Shown one piece after another: positions 45,930 through 54,509 of a stretch of DNA of 64,000 nt. The position numbers were made by a program, and so were the translations under genes. The stretch comes from Saccharopolyspora soli (lineage in GTDB: Bacteria; Actinomycetota; Actinomycetes; Mycobacteriales; Pseudonocardiaceae). The stretch's first letter is position 1. Every line of letters begins with the position of its first letter. The notes beneath the pieces are model-generated. The model worked only from the letters and a program-made list of their open reading frames with translations. It was not told the DNA's origin and searched no databases. The DNA lies in contig NZ_JALBWV010000002.1 of the NCBI RefSeq assembly GCF_022678645.1, positions 186,001 to 250,000 on the forward strand, read 5' to 3'.

Positions 45930-47047
45930 ACGATCAGCCCTCGGCGACCAGGAAAGCGGTCGCGGCGGCGCAGCGGGTCGTGGTGAAGGTCGGGTCGTCG
46001 TCGTTGACCACGACCGAGGGGGGCTTGGACGCCGCACGGCTGGCGACGTTGGTCGACACGGTGGCCCGGCGAGTGGCGTCCGGTGGCCAGGTCGTGCTGG
46101 TGTCGTCGGGTGCGATCGCGGCCGGAATCGCACCGCTCGGGCTGCGTCGCAGGCCGAAGGATCTCGCGACCCAGCAGGCCGCGGCGAGCGTCGGTCAGCA
46201 GGCGCTGGCGCATGCGTACGCCGAATCGTTCTCGCGCTACAGCCTGACCGTCGGCCAAGTGCTGCTTACCGCGGACGACGTGGTGCGACGCGGCCACTAC
46301 CGCAACGCGCAGCGCACCTTGAACCGGCTGCTCGGCCTCGGCGCGGTGCCGGTGGTCAACGAGAACGACACGGTCGCCACGACCGAGATCCGCTTCGGTG
46401 ACAACGACCGGCTGGCTGCGTTGGTGTCGCACCTGGTAGGTGCCGACGCGTTGATCATGTTGTCCGATGTGGACGCCCTGTACGACGGAGATCCGCGCCG
46501 TGGCGACGCATCGGTGATCCGCGAGGTCAACGGCGATGCGGACATGGCCGGGGTGCACGCGGGGCGCACCGGCGCGTCCGGACTGGGTACCGGCGGCATG
46601 GCGTCGAAAGTGGAGGCGGCGAAAGTCGCGTGCTCATCGGGTATTCCGGTGCTGCTGACCTCCGCCGCGCTGGCCGAGCGAGCGCTTGGCCCAGCCGATG
46701 TCGGCACCGCATTCGCCGCGACCGGCAGCAGGCTCTCGGCCCGCCGCTTCTGGCTCGCGCACGCGGCCGGAGCCAACGGCCGTCTGTGGCTGGACGACGG
46801 GGCGGTAGCGGCGGTGGTCAAGCGCCGCCGATCCCTGCTGGCCGCGGGCGTCACCGCGGTGGAAGGGGCCTTCGACGGCGGCGACGTGGTCGAACTGGTC
46901 AACCCGGCAGGTGAGGTGGTGGCCCGCGGTGTGGTCGCCTACGACGCGGCGGAACTACCGGAACTGATCGGCCGGTCCAGCCACCAGCTGCCCCCGGAAC
47001 AACGCCGCGAGGTAGTCCACGCGGACGACCTCGTCCCGCTGCGATAG
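45926..47047 (+). CDS. proB: Glutamate 5-kinase
   Basis: The 373-residue enzyme phosphorylates glutamate as the first step of proline synthesis. The amino-acid-kinase fold shows [41 protein letters not shown] and [17 protein letters not shown]-terminal PUA domain ([20 protein letters not shown] to [12 protein letters not shown]) is present. GTG 45926 overlaps the obg stop (GTGA). Its partner proA lies 7.5 kb downstream, separated by an accessory island. Confidence 0.96.
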   Translation: MNDQPSATRKAVAAAQRVVVKVGSSSLTTTEGGLDAARLATLVDTVARRVASGGQVVLVSSGAIAAGIAPLGLRRRPKDLATQQAAASVGQQALAHAYAESFSRYSLTVGQVLLTADDVVRRGHYRNAQRTLNRLLGLGAVPVVNENDTVATTEIRFGDNDRLAALVSHLVGADALIMLSDVDALYDGDPRRGDASVIREVNGDADMAGVHAGRTGASGLGTGGMASKVEAAKVACSSGIPVLLTSAALAERALGPADVGTAFAATGSRLSARRFWLAHAAGANGRLWLDDGAVAAVVKRRRSLLAAGVTAVEGAFDGGDVVELVNPAGEVVARGVVAYDAAELPELIGRSSHQLPPEQRREVVHADDLVPLR

Positions 47048-47050
47048 GGT

Positions 47051-47093
47051 ACCGATCTGGTAGTCGCATCGGTATACTGGAAGTATGACTACC
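47051..47093 (+). promoter_or_regulatory. Promoter-operator of the MazEF-like pair
   Basis: ACCGAT and ATCGGT (47051-47056, 47068-47073) form one inverted repeat, and GGTAGTC with GACTACC (47059-47065, 47087-47093) a second that spans the start codon. The -10 box TATACT (47073-47078) ends six bases before ATG 47085. The layout fits autorepression by the antitoxin. Confidence 0.55.
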
Positions 47094-47327
47094 ACGATCA
47101 AAGTTCCGGAAGACTTGCGCGACCGGATCGCGGACCGGGCGCGTAGCCGACACGTGTCACAGGCCGAGGTGGTAGCCGAAGCCCTCGACGCCCTGGACCA
47201 GCGAGAGTTCTGGTCGGCGGTCGGCGCAGCGTATGCGCGTTTGCAGGACTCTCCTGAAGATTGGGCTGAATACGTGCGGGAACGCGACGAATGGGTGGGT
47301 GCTCGGCTCGTGGACGAGCAGGGATGA
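47085..47327 (+). CDS. Ribbon-helix-helix antitoxin of a MazEF/PemIK-like pair
   Basis: The 80-residue protein begins TTTIKVPEDLRDRIADRARS and continues with HVSQAEVVAEALDAL, a ribbon-helix-helix DNA-binding fold. Its acidic C-terminus (DSPEDWAEYVRERDEW) is suited to cover the toxin. The toxin ATG overlaps its stop (ATGA). The fold is not the AbrB type of classical MazE, as is common for actinobacterial pairs. Confidence 0.82.
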   Translation: MTTTIKVPEDLRDRIADRARSRHVSQAEVVAEALDALDQREFWSAVGAAYARLQDSPEDWAEYVRERDEWVGARLVDEQG

Positions 47328-47656
47328 AGCCTGGAACGATCACCTTCGCAAAGCCCGATCCCACAGTGGGGCGAGAACAAACGAGCTGGCGGCCGGTCCT
47401 GGTCGTCTCAAGTGCGGAGTATGCCCATTTCATTCCGGGACTGGTCATCGCCGTGCCCCTGACGACCCGCGATCGAGGGCTGCCGCACCATGTTTCGGTG
47501 ACAGGTGAGGCCATGGGTTTGAAAAGCCCCACCTGGGCGCTGAGCGAGCAAGTGTGTGCGGTTTCGACGGACCGACTCCGAAAACCGGTTGGCGAATGCG
47601 ACCAGCGGACCCTCGTTGAAGTCCGTTCCGTGCTGCGCCGCTTTCTCGACCTGTAG
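47324..47656 (+). CDS. MazF/PemK-like mRNA interferase toxin
   Basis: The 110-residue protein has the SH3-like toxin pattern: a front loop ending SWRPVLVVSSAEYAHFIPGL, then VIAVPLTTRDRGLPHHV with the conserved Arg, and LKSPTWALSEQVCAVSTDRL. The C-terminal helix (RTLVEVRSVLRRFLDL) is also typical. Such toxins cut mRNA or tRNA at short motifs. ATG 47324 overlaps the antitoxin stop. It is convergent with the MHS transporter, 15 bp apart. Confidence 0.85.
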   Translation: MKPGTITFAKPDPTVGREQTSWRPVLVVSSAEYAHFIPGLVIAVPLTTRDRGLPHHVSVTGEAMGLKSPTWALSEQVCAVSTDRLRKPVGECDQRTLVEVRSVLRRFLDL

Positions 47657-47671
47657 AACGCCTGATTTGAA

Positions 47672-48949
47672 TCAGCGGAGTTCGGTGGCGCGGGTTTCGG
47701 GGAGCGTGCGGATCACGAAGAACGCGATCGCCGCGCCGATGGCGATGTACCAGAAGAACATCGTCGACAGGTCGTAGCGGGCCAGCGCCTGGATCACCAG
47801 CGGTGCGGTGCCGCCGAATGTCGCGACGGTCAGGTTGTACCAGGCGCCGATGCCCAGGCCGCGCAGTTCGGTGGGGAACAGCTCCGACATGATCGCCGGT
47901 GCGATGGAGGTCATCGCGGTGTACAGCGCGACTCCGACGCAGAACACCACCAGCAGATTTCCCAAACCGGGTCGGACGAGCGTGGACAGCGGCACGATGA
48001 GGATCGCGGTGGCCGCCGACCAGACCAGCAGTTGCGGCTTGCGGCCGATGCGGTCCGACAGCGCTCCCATCGGGTACTGCAGGGCGATGAAAATCGCGGT
48101 GGCGATCGACAGGGCGAGGAACACATCGGTGGCGCTGGCCTCGCGGTTGTTCACCGCGAACGGGGTCAGCGCGCTGAAGAACGTGTAGTAGCACAACGTC
48201 GACAGCATGCTGAAACCCACGAGTTGGCCGACTGCCTTGGGGTGGTGCGTCAGCGTCATCCACAGTGGATTCTTCAGCGCCTTCGCCTTCGCCTGGTTCT
48301 CCTCGAACTGCTCGGTCTCGTCGAGCGTGCGGCGCAACCAGATGCCGAGCAGGCCGAGCACCCCGCCGATCAAGAACGGGATCCGCCACCCGAAGTCGGT
48401 GAGCTGGTCCTTGGTGAGCAGCGCGGTCAGCACGTAGCCGAGCAGCGAGGCGATCAGCAGCGCGGCACCCGTGGAGATGTAGAAGAACGAGGAATAGCGA
48501 CCCCGCTTGGGAGGCGGTGCGATCTCCGCCAGGTACGCCGAGGCGTTGGACACTTCGCCGCCTAGCGAAAGGCCCTGGCCGACGCGGGCCAGGATCAGCA
48601 GGATCGACGCCGCCCAGCCGATCGTGTGGAAGGACGGCAGCAGGCCGATGATCAGCGAACCACCGGCCATCAGCGAGATGGTCAGCAGCATCGCCGTCTT
48701 GCGGCCTCGGAGGTCGGCGAACCGGCCGAGCAGCCAACCGCCCAACGGGCGGAAGAAGAACGCCAGCGCGAAGGTGGCCAACGTGTTGATCAGCGCGAGT
48801 TCACCGGGGAAGAACGCCGAGGCGAAGTAGACGCTGAAGGCCGTGTAGATGGTCCAGTCGTACCACTCGATCGCGTTGCCGATGCTGGCGGCGACCAGCG
48901 TGCGAACGGGCAATCGGGATTCCTCGGTCGTCGCTGCGTCGTGCGCCAT
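47672..48949 (-). CDS. MHS-family MFS transporter (metabolite:H+ symporter)
   Basis: The 425-residue, 12-helix importer has the group marks ASIGNAIEWYDWTIYTAFSV at the start, RPLGGWLLGRFADLRGRKTA (motif A), RVGQGLSLGGEVSNASAYLAE and GRYSSFFYISTGAALL. Relatives import 2-oxoglutarate, citrate, proline/betaine or shikimate. The substrate is unknown here. ATG 48949 follows GGAGG. Confidence 0.93.
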   Translation of the reverse strand: MAHDAATTEESRLPVRTLVAASIGNAIEWYDWTIYTAFSVYFASAFFPGELALINTLATFALAFFFRPLGGWLLGRFADLRGRKTAMLLTISLMAGGSLIIGLLPSFHTIGWAASILLILARVGQGLSLGGEVSNASAYLAEIAPPPKRGRYSSFFYISTGAALLIASLLGYVLTALLTKDQLTDFGWRIPFLIGGVLGLLGIWLRRTLDETEQFEENQAKAKALKNPLWMTLTHHPKAVGQLVGFSMLSTLCYYTFFSALTPFAVNNREASATDVFLALSIATAIFIALQYPMGALSDRIGRKPQLLVWSAATAILIVPLSTLVRPGLGNLLVVFCVGVALYTAMTSIAPAIMSELFPTELRGLGIGAWYNLTVATFGGTAPLVIQALARYDLSTMFFWYIAIGAAIAFFVIRTLPETRATELR

Positions 48950-49090
48950 CGCATCCTCCGGTTTCGTGGCAGGACGCCCTTGCTCCGGAGAAGCTCGCGC
49001 TCCGGACCTCGAACGGGTGACGACACAGTACGGTCTGCGCCGCCCGCGCGGAAGGTCCGGATTCAGCCAGTGGGAATGACCGGCTGCCCG

Positions 49091-49309
49091 CTAAACCGGG
49101 CCGATGGGGGTACCGGCCAGTTCGTGCGCGGTCTTGTTGCACTCCGGGCAGGTCGTCCACAGCCATGCCACCTCGGAGTTGTCCACGGTGATCTGCGCGC
49201 CGCACAACGCCTCGATCTGCGTGTCGGCCGGATATCCACCACGGGGTCGGGGTTTCAGCGTAGCGTGCCGTTGTCCTTCACCGGGTTGCCAGCGAAACGG
49301 GTGGGGCAT
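49091..49309 (-). CDS. Small zinc-finger-like protein
   Basis: The 72-residue protein carries HAT near the front, then EALCGAQITV and TTCPECNKTAHELAG, so His and three Cys are placed to bind one zinc. Similar short zinc-finger proteins are frequent next to Scr1/DUF397 loci in Pseudonocardiaceae. Its role is unknown. It lies 259 bp from, and divergent to, the Scr1-type regulator. Nothing else was recognised in 49310-49480. Confidence 0.65.
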   Translation of the reverse strand: MPHPFRWQPGEGQRHATLKPRPRGGYPADTQIEALCGAQITVDNSEVAWLWTTCPECNKTAHELAGTPIGPV

Positions 49310-49482
49310 GCACGATCACCGCCTGTTCCAGGTCGACTGGAGGCGACCGCCGCGCGCCATCGCGGGAGGTGTCGCGTCCGGGCAGCCGCTTCGGAGGGAC
49401 GACGCCGACGGGAACAGGCCGCGCCACGCAGTTGCGGGACTGGCTGGGATCCGCCTGCCGAGCTCCTGATCGGTCGTCACGC

Positions 49483-49531
49483 GTACCATTCTGGTGGTAC
49501 TGAAACGGCTGGCCAATTACCTGAACAGGTA
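49483..49531 (+). promoter_or_regulatory. Two operator-like palindromes upstream of the Scr1-type regulator
   Basis: GTACCA and TGGTAC (49483-49488, 49495-49500) form the first, and TACCTG and CAGGTA (49518-49523, 49526-49531) the second. They lie 38-86 bp before ATG 49569 and would suit autoregulation by the helix-turn-helix protein. Confidence 0.5.
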
Positions 49532-49568
49532 GTAGTTACCAGCCTCGAATTCTGTTTCGCTGTGTTTC

Positions 49569-50420
49569 ATGAGTCGTACCACTGGTGGCACGCCGAAAGC
49601 CCGTGCACTTGGCGCTGAACTGCGCGAAGCCAGGGAAGCTACTGGCAAGAGCCTGCGTGTGCTGGCACAGGAGCTCGACACCAATCACGTCAAACTGATG
49701 CGGTACGAGACCGGAAAGTCCGTGCCGCCGCCGGAAGTAGTCGCCGCATTTGTCACCGCATTGGGCGTTTCGGCTACCGAACGTGATCGACTTGTCGAGA
49801 TGGCGCGCGATGCCGACGCACCTAACTGGCTCACCGCGGATCGGTCCGGGGTGCGGCAGGAACTGACCGCGCTGATCGAGTTCGAGCGCACCGCCACGCG
49901 CATCACCAACGTCGCCACCGGACTGATTCCGGGGCTGCTGCAGACCTCCGACTACGCGCGTGCCGTGATGCGCGGCAAACCGGTCGGCGAGGTCGAGAAG
50001 CTGGTGCTGATGCGCGTCGGTCGCCGGGAGATCCTCTCCGCGCGCAATGCGCCGCAGCTGATGACGATCATCAGCGAGCATGCGCTGCGGGAGCCGATCG
50101 GTGGACATGCGGTGATGGCGGAACAACTGCGCAAAGTGGAGGAGCTCGCCAGCTGGCCCAACATCCGGGTTCGGGTCGTGCCAAGCGGTTCGACGATGTG
50201 GCATCCCGGTCACGTGGGGCCTTTCGTCGTCTTCGAGTTCCCCAAAGCGCAACCGATCGTCCACTTGGAGCACTACCGGTCGGCGGCGTTTCTGTACAAC
50301 CCAGGACTCGCGCAGGAATACCTGGACGCGATCACTACCCTGCTCTCGTTCGCGATGGACGACGCCGAATCGATCGGGTTCATCGCCAAGTGTGCGAACG
50401 AGATGGAGGCTATTGCGTGA
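49569..50420 (+). CDS. Scr1-family XRE regulator (HTH + DUF5753)
   Basis: The 283-residue protein has an N-terminal XRE helix-turn-helix (LGAELREAREATGKSLRVLA then QELDTNHVKLMRYETGKSVP) and a DUF5753 domain starting FERTATRITNVATGLIPGLL followed by QTSDYARAVM. Such regulators are paired with DUF397 proteins in a toxin-antitoxin-like arrangement that affects development in actinomycetes. The stop overlaps the DUF397 start (GTGA). Confidence 0.92.
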   Translation: MSRTTGGTPKARALGAELREAREATGKSLRVLAQELDTNHVKLMRYETGKSVPPPEVVAAFVTALGVSATERDRLVEMARDADAPNWLTADRSGVRQELTALIEFERTATRITNVATGLIPGLLQTSDYARAVMRGKPVGEVEKLVLMRVGRREILSARNAPQLMTIISEHALREPIGGHAVMAEQLRKVEELASWPNIRVRVVPSGSTMWHPGHVGPFVVFEFPKAQPIVHLEHYRSAAFLYNPGLAQEYLDAITTLLSFAMDDAESIGFIAKCANEMEAIA

Positions 50421-50614
50421 TTACGGCACAGCCGGTCGGTTGGCGGAAGTCGAGCCGGTCGGCGCAGGAAACCGACTGCGTCGAGGTCGGTCGCGCCGGT
50501 GACGGCGCAGCGGTCCGGGATTCGAAACTTCGGGCTGCGGGATACTTCACGGTGTCCGGTGCGCAGTGGCGATCCTTCATCGCCGGAGTGCGCGCCGGTC
50601 GGTTCGATTTCTGA
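50417..50614 (+). CDS. DUF397 domain-containing protein
   Basis: The 65-residue protein has the DUF397 pattern: WRKSSRSAQETDCVEVGRAG, a central AVRDSKLRAAGYFTV (normally VRDSKDP), and a closing W..F segment AQWRSFIAGVRAGRFDF. GTG 50417 is coupled to the upstream regulator. It is the small partner of Scr1-type regulators. A hairpin terminator follows. Confidence 0.9.
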   Translation: MITAQPVGWRKSSRSAQETDCVEVGRAGDGAAVRDSKLRAAGYFTVSGAQWRSFIAGVRAGRFDF

Positions 50615-50629
50615 AGGCCGCCCCCTGCG

Positions 50630-50657
50630 GTGCCCTCGGCTCGTGGTTCGAGGGCAC
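50630..50657 (+). terminator. Hairpin terminator after the DUF397 gene
   Basis: GTGCCCTCG (50630-50638) pairs exactly with CGAGGGCAC (50649-50657) around a ten-base loop. No U-tract follows. Confidence 0.7.
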
Positions 50658-50781
50658 CGAGGCTGGTTTTCCGCAGACCTTTTGCGATCAGCCGGTTTTC
50701 GGACTCATATCGGGTGAATGCACCGCCAGCGGTAGCGCCGCCTGCGGGCGGGGATCAAGTCTTCTGTAGTAGATAGTGATC

Positions 50782-52049
50782 ATGGCGAAGTTCCGCATGT
50801 ATCCGACAGCGCAGCAGGAGCAGCAGATGCTTCTGCATTGTGCGCACGCCCGGTACGTGTGGAACCTCGCAGTTGAGCAGCACTCGCACTGGAAACCCGG
50901 GCGCGCGGCTGCTCCCGGATTCGTGGAGCAGTGCCGCCAGCTCACCGAAGCCCGTGCCGAAAACGAGTGGCTCCGCGCTGGCAACGTCGACGTCCAGCAG
51001 CAAGCACTCAAGGACTTCGCCCCGCTAAAACCCGGTTCTTCCAGTCCGGGTTCGGTCATCCTTCGTGGCGCAAGAAGCACTGGCACGAGGGTTTCCGAAT
51101 CATCGGCACCGACCGGGTGCCTGCGGCCAACCTGGACGGCAGCCCAGTGCTCAACGGCGAGGGCAAACAGGTCATGCACCGGCGGGTGGTGGTGCAGAAG
51201 CTCAACCGCAAGTGGGCGCAGGTCAAGGTTCCTGATTGTGGATGGGTGCGGTTCCGGCTCACCCGTCGAGACCTGCCTTCGGCCAAGACGTTCCGAGTGA
51301 CCTATCGGAACAACGGGTGGCATGTGGCGTTCGCAACTGTGCCCGAGCCGATCGACGCACCCGGCAACGGAGAGAAGATCGGCATCGACCGGGGTGTGGC
51401 CATCACCGCCGCGTTGTCGGATGGGCGGACGTTGAACTGTCCGCAGTTGTCCAGCAAGGAGCAAGCGGAGATCCGTAAGCATCAACGGAGGGGCGCCCGT
51501 GCACCCAAGAACAGCGCCCAGAAGACGGCCGAGTACGCGAAGGTCGCCAAACTCAAGGCACGGGAAGCCAACCGGCGCAAGGACTGGTGCGAGAAGACCA
51601 GCACCATGCTCGCTCGCGACTTCGATGTGATCCGGTTCGAGAAGCTGAACATCAAGAACATGACCGCCTCCGCGAAGGGGACGGCCGAGCAACCCGGCTG
51701 CAATGTCCGCGCCAAAGCCGGGTTGAATCGGGTGATCCTCGCCCAGGGATGGGGCCTGTTACATCGCCGCACCGGCGAGAAGGCTCCTGGTCGGGTTGAG
51801 GACGTTCCGTCCCCGTACACGTCTCTGCGGTGCAGCGACTGTGGGTGGATCGACAAGAACTCTCGCAAGAACCAAGCTGAGTTCGTATGTTCTGCCTGTG
51901 GTTTCGCCTGCAACGCGGATCTCAACGCTTCGTTCAACGTCGCGGCAGGACAGGATGGCAAAAAACGCCCCAGGCCAATGGCCTGTGCCGGAGGGACGAC
52001 ACCGCGCACGCGGTCGAGCGTCCGTGAACCTCAACTCTTGCTCTGGTGA
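50782..52049 (+). pseudogene. tnpB: Frameshifted tnpB, IS605 OrfB-family RNA-guided nuclease
   Basis: The N-terminal part (MAKFRMYPTAQQEQQMLLHC to GNVDVQQQALKDFA) and the rest (AKTRFFQSGFGHPSWRKKHW onward) lie in different frames. One base is missing near 51026, between DFA and AKTRFF. All catalytic elements remain downstream: RuvC Asp in IGIDRGV, Glu in RFEKLNIKNM, zinc finger CSDCG/CSACG, and Asp in NADLNASFN. A TAGATA box ends six bases before ATG 50782. The single fresh frameshift suggests recent inactivation, or a sequencing error. Confidence 0.82.
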
Positions 52050-52095
52050 GAGTTGGAATCCCCGCCTGAACTCCAGGCCGGGGAGGATGTCAACT
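51960..52095 (+). ncRNA. Probable omega RNA 3' part and right end of the tnpB element
   Basis: In tnpB elements the guide RNA covers the end of the gene and the right terminus, and its guide would start right after GGGGAGGATGTCAAC. Here the guide would be read from the DUF885 remnant next to the element. The exact 5' boundary cannot be set by eye. Confidence 0.45.
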
Positions 52096-52242
52096 GCTGC
52101 CGGGTCCAGCCAAAGGCGTGCTGGAGATCCACTCGGCGCGGACTTCGACCTCCGCGCCTTCCACGACGTGGTGCTCGGCAACGGCCCGCTGCCGATGCCG
52201 TTGCTCGACGAGGTAATCGCGAACTGGGCCAGCAGTCGTTGA
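52096..52242 (+). pseudogene. C-terminal remnant of a DUF885 family protein
   Basis: Directly after the right end of the tnpB element, a frame reads LGADFDLRAFHDVVL then GNGPLPMPLLDEVIANWASSR and stop. This is the usual C-terminus of DUF885 (PF05960) proteins, which are about 550 residues long. No other part of such a gene is found on either side of the element, so the insertion, or a deletion next to it, has removed the rest. Confidence 0.65.
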
Positions 52243-52274
52243 AACCGCTGATTCGATTTCGCGAGTGGTAATAG

Positions 52275-54395
52275 TCAGCTCGTGGTGGCCAGGGTGAAGG
52301 GCAGCACCGCCGGGGCACCGGCCTGGCGGAGCAGGCGGCTGGCGACCGTGATGGTCCAGCCGGTGTCGACGTAGTCGTCCATCAGCAGCACCGGTCCGTC
52401 CAGTGTGGACAACTTGGTGGTGAGGTCGGCGGGCACCTTGAACTGCGGCCACAACGACGCCACCCGCTGAGCGCTGTTCGTGGCCCGCCGAGGCGTCGTG
52501 TTCGGGTTCGTCAACACCTCGCCGAGCAGCGGCAACCGGCCGATCGCGGCGATCCGCTCCGCCAGGCTGCGCACCAGTCGCGGCCGGGTCCGCGACCCGA
52601 GCGCGACCACACCCACCGGACGTTGCGCCCAGTCCCAGGCGGCCAGCACTTTGATCCCGGCCTGGAACAGGTCGTCCGGCAGCTCCTGGTCCGGTGTGCC
52701 GGTGCCGAGCAGTTCGCGGAGCCGGTTGCCCCAACCGATGTCGGTGAGCCGTCCGATCGCGCGGCCCTCGGCGGCCTGCTCGCCAGCGGCGAGCTTGCCG
52801 GAGGCCGGAACGTCCAGCGCGTCCATGCCGCTCGGCCACATCTTGCGCGGCGAAACCGCCACGCCGGGTCGCCGCAGCCGTTCTTCCGCCTCCTGCACCG
52901 CGTGTTCGTCGACGTCGGCGGCGTATCCGGAGCCGGTGCAGTTGTCGCAGCGCCCGCACGGTTGCGCCTGCGGGTCGTCGAGCTGGTGCCGCAGGAACTC
53001 CATCCGGCAGGACGAGGTACCGAGGTAGTCGAGCATCGCCTGCTGCTCGGACTTCCGCTCCACCGCGATGCGCTGGTAGCGCTCGGCGTCGTAGTGCCAG
53101 GGCTGCCCGGTGGCCTCCCAGCCGCCCTTCACCCGGCGCACGGCGCCATCGACGTCGAGCACCTTGAGCACCATCTCCAGCCGGGTGCGACCCAGCTCCA
53201 CGTGCGGTTCAAGAGCAGCCGTCGACATCCGCCCCTGCTGTCCCAGCGCGTCGAGCACGGCGCGGACCGTGGGCTCGGGCGGGAACGCCAGCGACGCGAA
53301 GTAGGTCCAGATGTCGCGGTCCTCCGGGCCGGGCAGCAGCAGTACCTCCGCCCGCTGCACACCGCGCCCGGCGCGACCGATCTGCTGGTAGTAGGCGATC
53401 GGCGAGGACGGCGCCCCGAGGTGCACCACGAAGCCGAGGTCAGGTTTGTCGAAGCCCATGCCCAGCGCGGAGGTCGCCACCAGCGCCTTGACCCGGTTCG
53501 CCAGCAGGTCCGCCTCGGCCTGCTGGCGCTCGCCCGGGTCGGTGCGCCCCGAGTAGGACGCCACCTGGTAGCCCTGGTCGCGCAGGTAGGCCGCGATCTC
53601 GTCGGTCGCCGCCACGGTCAGGGTGTAGATGATCCCCGAACCGGGCAGCTCCGCCAGGTGGCTGGCCAGCCAACCCAGCCTGGCCTGCGCCGTCGGCAAC
53701 CGGACCACGCCCAGCCGCAGGCTCTCCCGGTCCAGGCTGCCGCGCAGCACCAGCGTTTCCTGCGGATCGGCGTGCTCACCACCCACGCCGAGCTGATCGG
53801 CCACATCCTGCACGACGCGGTCGTTGGCGGTGGCGGTGGTCGCCAGCACCGGCACGCCTTCCGGCAGTTCGGCGAGCAGCGTCCGCAGCCGCCGGTAGTC
53901 CGGGCGGAAGTCATGACCCCAGTCGGAGATGCAGTGCGCCTCGTCCACCACCAGCAGACCCGCGCTCTGCGTGAGCTCGGGCAGGATCGTGTCGCGGAAG
54001 TCGGGGTTGTTCAGCCGTTCCGGGCTGACCAGCAGCACGTCGACCTCACCGGCGGCGACCTGCTCCTCGATGTCGGCCCACTCCTCGGGGTTGGCCGAGT
54101 TGATCGTCGCGGCGTGCACACCGGCGGCCGCGGCAGCGTCGACCTGGTTGCGCATCAGCGCCAGTAGCGGCGAGACGATCACCGTCGGGCCTTCGCCGAG
54201 CTCGCGCAGCAGCGCGGTGGCGATGAAGTAGACCGCGGACTTGCCCCAGCCGGTGCGCTGCACGACGAGCGCGCGGCGGCGTTCCAGCACCAGCGCGCGG
54301 ATCGCGCTCCACTGGTCTTCGCGCAGCGCGGCATCGGCGCCTGCCAGCGCGCGGAGTCGGTCGTCGGCGAGTTCGCGCAGCGCGTTTTCGTCCAC
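52275..54395 (-). CDS. recQ: RecQ-family ATP-dependent DNA helicase with C-terminal phosphoribosyltransferase-like domain
   Basis: The 706-residue protein has helicase motifs VQRTGWGKSAVYF (Walker A), VVDEAHCISDWGHDFRPDY (DEAH), ATTATAN and YYQQIGRAGRG (motif VI). The RecQ zinc site includes SSCRMEFLRHQLDD and PCGRCDNC. The last ~180 residues hold a phosphoribosyltransferase-like domain with VLLMDDYVDTGWTITVA, an arrangement typical of actinobacterial RecQ. GTG 54395 was chosen because TAGGAA lies seven bases before it and the frame upstream runs into proA. It is divergent from proA. Confidence 0.9.
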   Translation of the reverse strand: MDENALRELADDRLRALAGADAALREDQWSAIRALVLERRRALVVQRTGWGKSAVYFIATALLRELGEGPTVIVSPLLALMRNQVDAAAAAGVHAATINSANPEEWADIEEQVAAGEVDVLLVSPERLNNPDFRDTILPELTQSAGLLVVDEAHCISDWGHDFRPDYRRLRTLLAELPEGVPVLATTATANDRVVQDVADQLGVGGEHADPQETLVLRGSLDRESLRLGVVRLPTAQARLGWLASHLAELPGSGIIYTLTVAATDEIAAYLRDQGYQVASYSGRTDPGERQQAEADLLANRVKALVATSALGMGFDKPDLGFVVHLGAPSSPIAYYQQIGRAGRGVQRAEVLLLPGPEDRDIWTYFASLAFPPEPTVRAVLDALGQQGRMSTAALEPHVELGRTRLEMVLKVLDVDGAVRRVKGGWEATGQPWHYDAERYQRIAVERKSEQQAMLDYLGTSSCRMEFLRHQLDDPQAQPCGRCDNCTGSGYAADVDEHAVQEAEERLRRPGVAVSPRKMWPSGMDALDVPASGKLAAGEQAAEGRAIGRLTDIGWGNRLRELLGTGTPDQELPDDLFQAGIKVLAAWDWAQRPVGVVALGSRTRPRLVRSLAERIAAIGRLPLLGEVLTNPNTTPRRATNSAQRVASLWPQFKVPADLTTKLSTLDGPVLLMDDYVDTGWTITVASRLLRQAGAPAVLPFTLATTS

Positions 54396-54402
54396 CTCCC
54401 GA

Positions 54403-54408
54403 TTCCTA
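54403..54408 (-). promoter_or_regulatory. -10 hexamer for a leaderless recQ transcript
   Basis: On the minus strand TAGGAA ends seven bases before GTG 54395. Confidence 0.4.
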
Positions 54409-54497
54409 CCGGAAGCCCCCGACGGGCCAGATCCGGGGGCGTGCGACAGCGGAGGATCCGGCCGGAAATCCGATGTCGGGCCGTTGTCCGAACGGAC

Positions 54498-54503
54498 TAG
54501 GCT
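54498..54503 (+). promoter_or_regulatory. -10 hexamer for a leaderless proA transcript
   Basis: TAGGCT ends six bases before GTG 54510. It shows that proA has its own promoter now that proB is 7.5 kb away. Confidence 0.5.
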
Positions 54504-54509
54504 GGAACG

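Larger units (their letters stand above)
50730..52095 (+). mobile_element. IS1341-type (IS200/IS605 family) element with tnpB only
   Basis: The element holds a broken tnpB and no tyrosine transposase tnpA. The right end is recognisable: after AGAGTTGGAATCCCCG comes a hairpin (CCCCG, CCTG, loop AACT, CAGG, CGGGG) and the typical GGGGAGGATGTCAA terminus near 52095. The left end is not certain; a GC-rich hairpin CCGCCTGCGGGCGG near 50738-50751 is the best candidate. The 3' part of tnpB plus the right end should encode the guide (omega) RNA. Confidence 0.75.

Noticed and set aside
50615-52095. A tyrosine (Y1) transposase tnpA with the tnpB element
   Set aside because: No HUH motif or open frame of about 140 codons was found on either side of tnpB.
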